DNA of 64,000 nucleotides from Trichoplax adhaerens (Eukaryota; Placozoa; Uniplacotomia; Trichoplacea; Trichoplacidae), in contig NW_002060956.1 in NCBI RefSeq assembly GCF_000150275.1, forward strand, positions 248,001-312,000, written 5' to 3'. Both the position numbers and the translations under genes were made by a program. Of the stretch, positions 58,724 to 64,000 are shown piece after piece. The notes under the pieces were generated by a model. That model was not told the DNA's origin. It saw nothing but the letters and a program-made list of their open reading frames with translations, and searched no databases. How positions within the stretch are numbered: position 1 is the first letter of the stretch; every line of letters begins with the position of its first letter.

Positions 58724-61700
58724 TTACGATAAGAAGGTAATGACTTCGGCACCACCGCCAGCAACCATAACTACCCTTGATAGTTTATCGGTTAACACAG
58801 AAATGAATTCCAGATCTGTAATACAATGTCAGTTAAGGTTCATATTTATGATATTTGAAATATGAGTTATATTGGTACGAATTTTGGGCATATCAAACAC
58901 TTTCTCAAGGATACAATTTCTGTCCTCAGAATCTGAGCTGGGAAGGACAGGTAAATTAATAAATACTGCTTCAGCATCAGTTGACTTTTCTACAATGACT
59001 CTATTAAGCTTCACAGCGGCATCCATGCGCCTTAGATTGCCTTCGAAACTAATATGGGTAAAAATAAATGTAATTTCGATCTTACGATTAGAATGGAAAA
59101 AGCGGTATTAACCACAACGTAATAAGAAGTATAGGAAAATGTGATGTCCATGTCATACAATTAATACCTACAGCACACTGTTAACAATTTACAAGGCTGA
59201 ATATACTTACGGCTTTGCGCTTCGTAATTTTCGGTAATAAGAATTATCTGCACCAAAAGAAGGCCTATCGGCATGACGTGAGGCTCCAAGGACACTTAAA
59301 GATGATGCCTCATTTGCTCCTTCATCAATAGCAGTAACGGCAAATTTCGACTTTGAAAATTTATGTTGTAAATGCTTATCATCTTCATTATTAGTTGGCT
59401 CAATAACTTTGACATTGAATCTGGATTCAGTTACTTTCGTTTCTTTGTCACCATCTGGTTCTGTATGACTACTTGTAGATGAAGTAGCGGTATCATCACT
59501 TCCTACAACTTTAACAGCAAATCTACCTACTATGTTTTGGGATGTTTGCTTAGCATCCGAAGGCGTTTCATCCCCTTTCGGGAGAGAACGGAAAGGATCG
59601 AATACACTCTTCGCCTATGTTGTATCCAATGTAAAAATTAAATACTGTTAACTAACTTTATCAAACACGATGGTTAGTACAAGGAGTTAAAACCAGTCAT
59701 ATTGAAGACAGAATAACATTTGCTAGGATACCATGTCACTTTCTAACAAACTTTAACCAGTACCTTATCTTGCTCTTTTCTCGAAAGCTTCATCTTATTT
59801 AAAACTTCATTCCTTTGTTCCATTCGCAAAGTTCTTTCATACGTATATGCCGATATATCGTTATCAGTCATCTCAACAACTTCTACATAAGCATCAATTC
59901 TTAGATCATATACAAGCTTTTTCATATCCTGTTCCAATTTAATACTATTATCTTTCATTTGAGCAACAGTAAAGATTCGTAAACGACAATTTCGCCAAAC
60001 TTTGTGCTGCTTAAATAAGAATGGCAGAAGCATTAAAAGACCACCATCATGAACAATCCACCATATATCGATATTTCCATTAAGTCTATCACTTCGTTCA
60101 GGGAAAAGGCTGATATTTTTAGGGATAACGATTGCCATCTTCTTTGCTAATGCCGTTCGGATAACTCGTACAAGTAATCGCCATGACGATTTCGAAGGCC
60201 AATTATCAGGCCAATTCAGAACAACTGTATTTGGCTTCAAGCCACCCATACCACAACTTTGAATACTTTGAAATTTTAAGTAAAATTAAAAATTACGTTG
60301 CCTACTTGTACTTAAATATGTAGAAAATGTTGACACCTTAAATATGATATACAACATAGTGATAAGACTTACAGATCACACAGTCCCTGAACGACATCTT
60401 TGGAAACGATTACATCTGTAAAGCCCTTAATTTTTTCTTCGCTCATACAACCTTTCAGAGTCTAATCATTTTATGATGTGGTGATAAAGTTAAGAAGTTT
60501 AATAATTATGTACTCATTGATAAAATATAGATAATAAAGAGTATTAGCGGTGCTAACGTTCAGAATATGGGTGTATATAAAATAGTACTCGATTGACTGG
60601 CGATATATATATCTATAGTACGATTTACCGTAACATTAAGTAAATATTAAAAGCATCTATGCTGACCTCTCTCACTTCGTCCGCTTGTGCGGCATTATTG
60701 GTAACGTCGCCTTCTACCACAGAAGCTGCTATTGTCAGTCCTTTGCCTGGTACATGATAAGCACATAATTATGATAAGTTAATTCCAGTTGTGAAACAGC
60801 GGGGTTACATGCTAAGCCATTAAAACTGGTATATTCAATGTTGCTATCTCAGGTACCTTTTTTCAGCTGTGAGGCAAAACTTAGCATTCGCTGGTGCAGT
60901 GGATTTTCTGAGTGCTTATTCAATTTGGCCAAAACCAACAATTGTGGCCTGGAATAAGTAGATACGATTTACAAAGTTGCTTATATTTTTAAATTATTTG
61001 TTAGCATTAATTTGGCAGACCTCCAATTTTTTGTATGTGGCGGACCATCTTCTAGGTGTAAGAGGCTATGACGCGCAGTTTGCATGGCTAATCCCCGTAG
61101 TCCATCACCCCACTCTTTTCTCGCACTATCGTAATTCAAAGTAAAGGTAAGAAATTTTTAGAAATACAATGTTAAAAAAAGCAAAAAAAATAATTGTAGT
61201 CATCTTCAGATGAAGTACTTACCCCGAATATTCAATGTATTTATATATGATGCAAGCTATAGCAAGCGCTCCCAAAGCGTAATACCACCCAGTAATGATC
61301 ATCATGGCGATACAAAGTCCTAGCCCAATTAATGACCCAGTCCAATGAAAGTATCTAAATCGTGGTCGCCAACTCGGTGCTTTTAAAAGAGATTGGAGGG
61401 TGCAAGCCAGATTAACAAATGAGTAGCACATCAAGAAAAAGCTGCAGCAGAATAAAAACAAAGAAATACGATCAGTAAAAAAGATGATATTATCTGCTTT
61501 AGACACCTTTTTACTTGGAAATGAACACTGTTATAAAAACCTACATTGTAATAATTGGTGCTACACTATCTAAGCTAGCAATTATAATTCCAATCTCCGC
61601 AATGAAAAAGGTTAATATTAGAGCCCTTGTTGGTTCTCCACTCTTTGAGGTTACTTTGAAGAAGTCTAGTATAGGGATGATACTATCGCTGGCAATAGCT

Positions 61701-63954
61701 TGCAATAAGCGTGGAGCTCTATTACCATGAAGAATTTCAAATATTAGCAACAACACCCATATTAATTTTGAAATGTTAACGTTGATAAGAAAATATTTCA
61801 CGTTAAATACTCTACTTTAATGCTTCACTTAAACTAACCCAGTTAAACTTTGTAATCCTGCACCAACAGTAGATAAGAAAGACCCAATCAGCATTACCCA
61901 TGGATGTGGCCAGCATAGTTCACCAAGAACGAGGGAACCTTTTAGGCTTGTACCAAATTTATCTCTTAACAAAGGGCCTTCAATTGTTGCTCCCATAAGA
62001 AGGACACAAGTCAGGTATACCAGAGATGTAGTGACAATTGCTGCAATTGTTCCTTTCGGAATTGATTTTTGTGCATCATCTAAATCACCAGATCTATTGG
62101 AGCCCGCCATAATTCCTTTAAAATAATTGAATGAAATATCGGATAAATTTTACCTTTCGTTAACAGCATTAAGAATTACAACTACTGGGGCATTACTTCA
62201 TTTAACTTGATATACTGTAAATGTAATACCTGTAACGGAAGGAAAGAAGATTGCAATTAAAACCGTAAAAGATGTTGTAATATCGGCTGCGACTTGATTT
62301 CCTACAGCTTTTACACCTGGAGTGGTTTCACCTTTAGACATATATTTACTGAGTGCATTCTCTAGAGTAAAGATAAAATTGTATAAGTTTATTGGTTTCT
62401 AAGATATTTGCACCATTCTAAAATTCTTATAGTGATGTTGAATTTTTTAATTTAATAAGTAACCTGTGAAAATCCCGCTGGCTATTCCGGGAATTCCAGG
62501 TATCTCTCTTAAGAGAGCTAATTCTGATGCATTATAGAGATCACTCAAAAATGTTGAATTTGGTGAGCAGGTGTAGTTACCACTCATCAACAGTTTATCT
62601 CCAATCAGGCAAATCCTATATTAAAATATTTTCAAAAATCATTAATCTGGTAATTTTGTGTTGATCGACAGCAGTAGAACAACTTTAGTACTTTGATCTA
62701 TCGTGAAAACTTTTTTATATTTTGAACGATTTTACCTTGGTCCAATGTCGGGATTGGCAACAATGACCCCAATATAAATAGATATAATAGACACAATAAC
62801 GCATGCCAAAAAAAAGGACGCGAATTTATTGACATATTGTACACCAATAAAGACAATGAGCGACAGAATGAGTAAAAGGATTGTTCCGTAAACTCTCATG
62901 TTGTTAAACATTTCCTGGCTAATTCCACCATCAGCACTTGGTTGTATTTCACCAAACAACGACAACATTGGAGCCATATAAGTCTAAGGAGCCATTTATA
63001 ATATTTATTAATATTTAATTTATATAGTTAAAGGCTGATATAGGTGTCTTATATTGAAAACCAACAATGTGTAAGTCAAGCATTGGCCAAGCTAGTAATA
63101 CTAACTAATAAGATTTCGATAGCTCCTAAAATGTACATTGAAGCGGCGAAAGTCGTTGCCAAGTAAAATAGTATTCCTACTGCGCCACCGAATTCTGGAC
63201 CCAAAGAGCGAGAAATCATAAAGTACGAACCACCAGCTAAAAAGAGAAATAATCCAAACATTTTTAGAATAGCGTTTAAGATTTATACTTTTCGCTATCT
63301 GTTATATAGGGAAAATGAAAGCCACTCACCTGGTACTTTGCCATTTGTTGCAATAGCACTCATTGATATTGCCGTTAACAAAGTCTGTCAAAGAAATTTT
63401 GAATTTCAAGATATTGTTTACAATTAAATGTAATCTAAGAATCGAATTCTAATTTCTAAGAATGGAACATACTGTACAACAGGATAAGGCAACTACTAAG
63501 AAAGCTTGAAGGACACCAGCACTACCAACTATCCATGTCAAACGGAGAAATAGCAATACGCCGAAAATATTTTGAAGAGTAGGAAGATACACTCCAATTA
63601 ATGTTCCCATTTTATTTCGCTGTAAGAATAAAGCAATGGTATAATATTTAATTAAATATTTCAGTTACTATATTGTATCATATAAAGTACTCTTAAGTAT
63701 TCCATTTTAGCACTAAAATATTTTAGTTAAACTTGCTATAGTATTAAGATGTGACATTTTCATAGCAAGCATAACGCCAGGAATCAATCTACTATGTATT
63801 GATACTTCTAAAAGGAGACAGTCATACTGACTTTGACAGTGACTTGCTCCGAGACAGCATCCTGATCTTTTGTCTTTTCCATGTTGCTCACACCAGGATT
63901 ATAACTGGCAACGCTGCGAAGAAAGTTTGTAAGCAGTGGCCTTTTCCCTTCGCC
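58724..63954 (-). CDS. K-Cl cotransporter (SLC12A4-7/KCC family), 5' partial
   Basis: Eighteen exons are visible: 63954-63832, 63619-63473, 63384-63330, 63236-63106, 62983-62736, 62615-62464, 62361-62230, 62115-61839, 61718-61545, 61441-61223, 61125-61021, 60948-60857, 60746-60667, 60461-60373, 60256-59764, 59614-59211, 59048-58915, 58815-58724. They give the last 1048 residues; the 5' end lies beyond 64000. The 12-helix core is typical of KCC ([83 protein letters not shown]). The tail has [13 protein letters not shown] and SAYTYERTL, and ends [11 protein letters not shown]. It moves K+ and Cl- out of cells for volume and chloride control. The extracellular loop is short, with NYT, NST and NAS sites. 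Odd: the exon 59614-59211 insert, treated in Part 2. Confidence 0.95.
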
Positions 63955-64000
63955 CTATCGTTGAGGATAAGAAGATATTGCAGATAGTAACAAAAAATGA

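Overview
The window reads as nuclear DNA of an early-branching animal, most likely a placozoan of the Trichoplax/Hoilungia group. This is an inference from the AT-rich, repeat-poor sequence, the many short introns with clean GT/AG borders, and animal-type genes (NEK11, BTBD9, WRNIP1, a family A GPCR, SYS1, ORC6, DECR1, COX4, PSME3IP1, HIBCH, a K-Cl cotransporter). Nothing bacterial, viral or CRISPR-like was seen. Gene models were built by hand: splice sites were read from the sequence, reading phases were checked across every junction, and products were recognised by family resemblance. No database search was possible.

Layout. 1271-7113 (+): NEK11 kinase in 19 exons. 8423-11341 (-): BTBD9, convergent with NEK11; upstream of it lies an array of about five ~205-bp repeats (11460-12430), then a 2-kb satellite with ~75/155-bp units (12730-14690). 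14691-18081: no gene seen. 18082-21069 (-): WRNIP1. 21491-22624 (+): a possible unrecognised multi-exon gene, divergent from WRNIP1. 22625-28783: almost empty. 28784-29944 (+): an intronless GPCR. 29945-35304: almost empty. 35305-36946 (+): SYS1. 37436-39036 (-): ORC6, head-to-head with DECR1 (39523-42250, +). 43025-44022: GTAC-rich palindromes, a MITE-like inverted repeat and a duplicated COX4 5' end. 44137-45947 (+): COX4. 47597-50449 (-): a coiled-coil protein like C20orf96. 52476-54624 (-): PSME3IP1. 55588-57906 (+): HIBCH. 58724-63954 (-): a KCC-type K-Cl cotransporter whose 5' exons lie off the right edge.

The genes do not form one pathway. DECR1 (unsaturated fatty acid oxidation), COX4 (respiratory chain) and HIBCH (valine breakdown) are all mitochondrial and lie within 18 kb, but this may be chance. 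ORC6, WRNIP1 and NEK11 belong to DNA replication and damage response.

The most interesting points are: three RFxV-type docking motifs in an insert of the cotransporter's C-terminal tail, with loss of one of the two classical regulatory threonines; the recurrent GTAC palindromes that sit at gene starts; the tandem duplication of the COX4 promoter with its first ten codons; and the dimeric satellite beside BTBD9.
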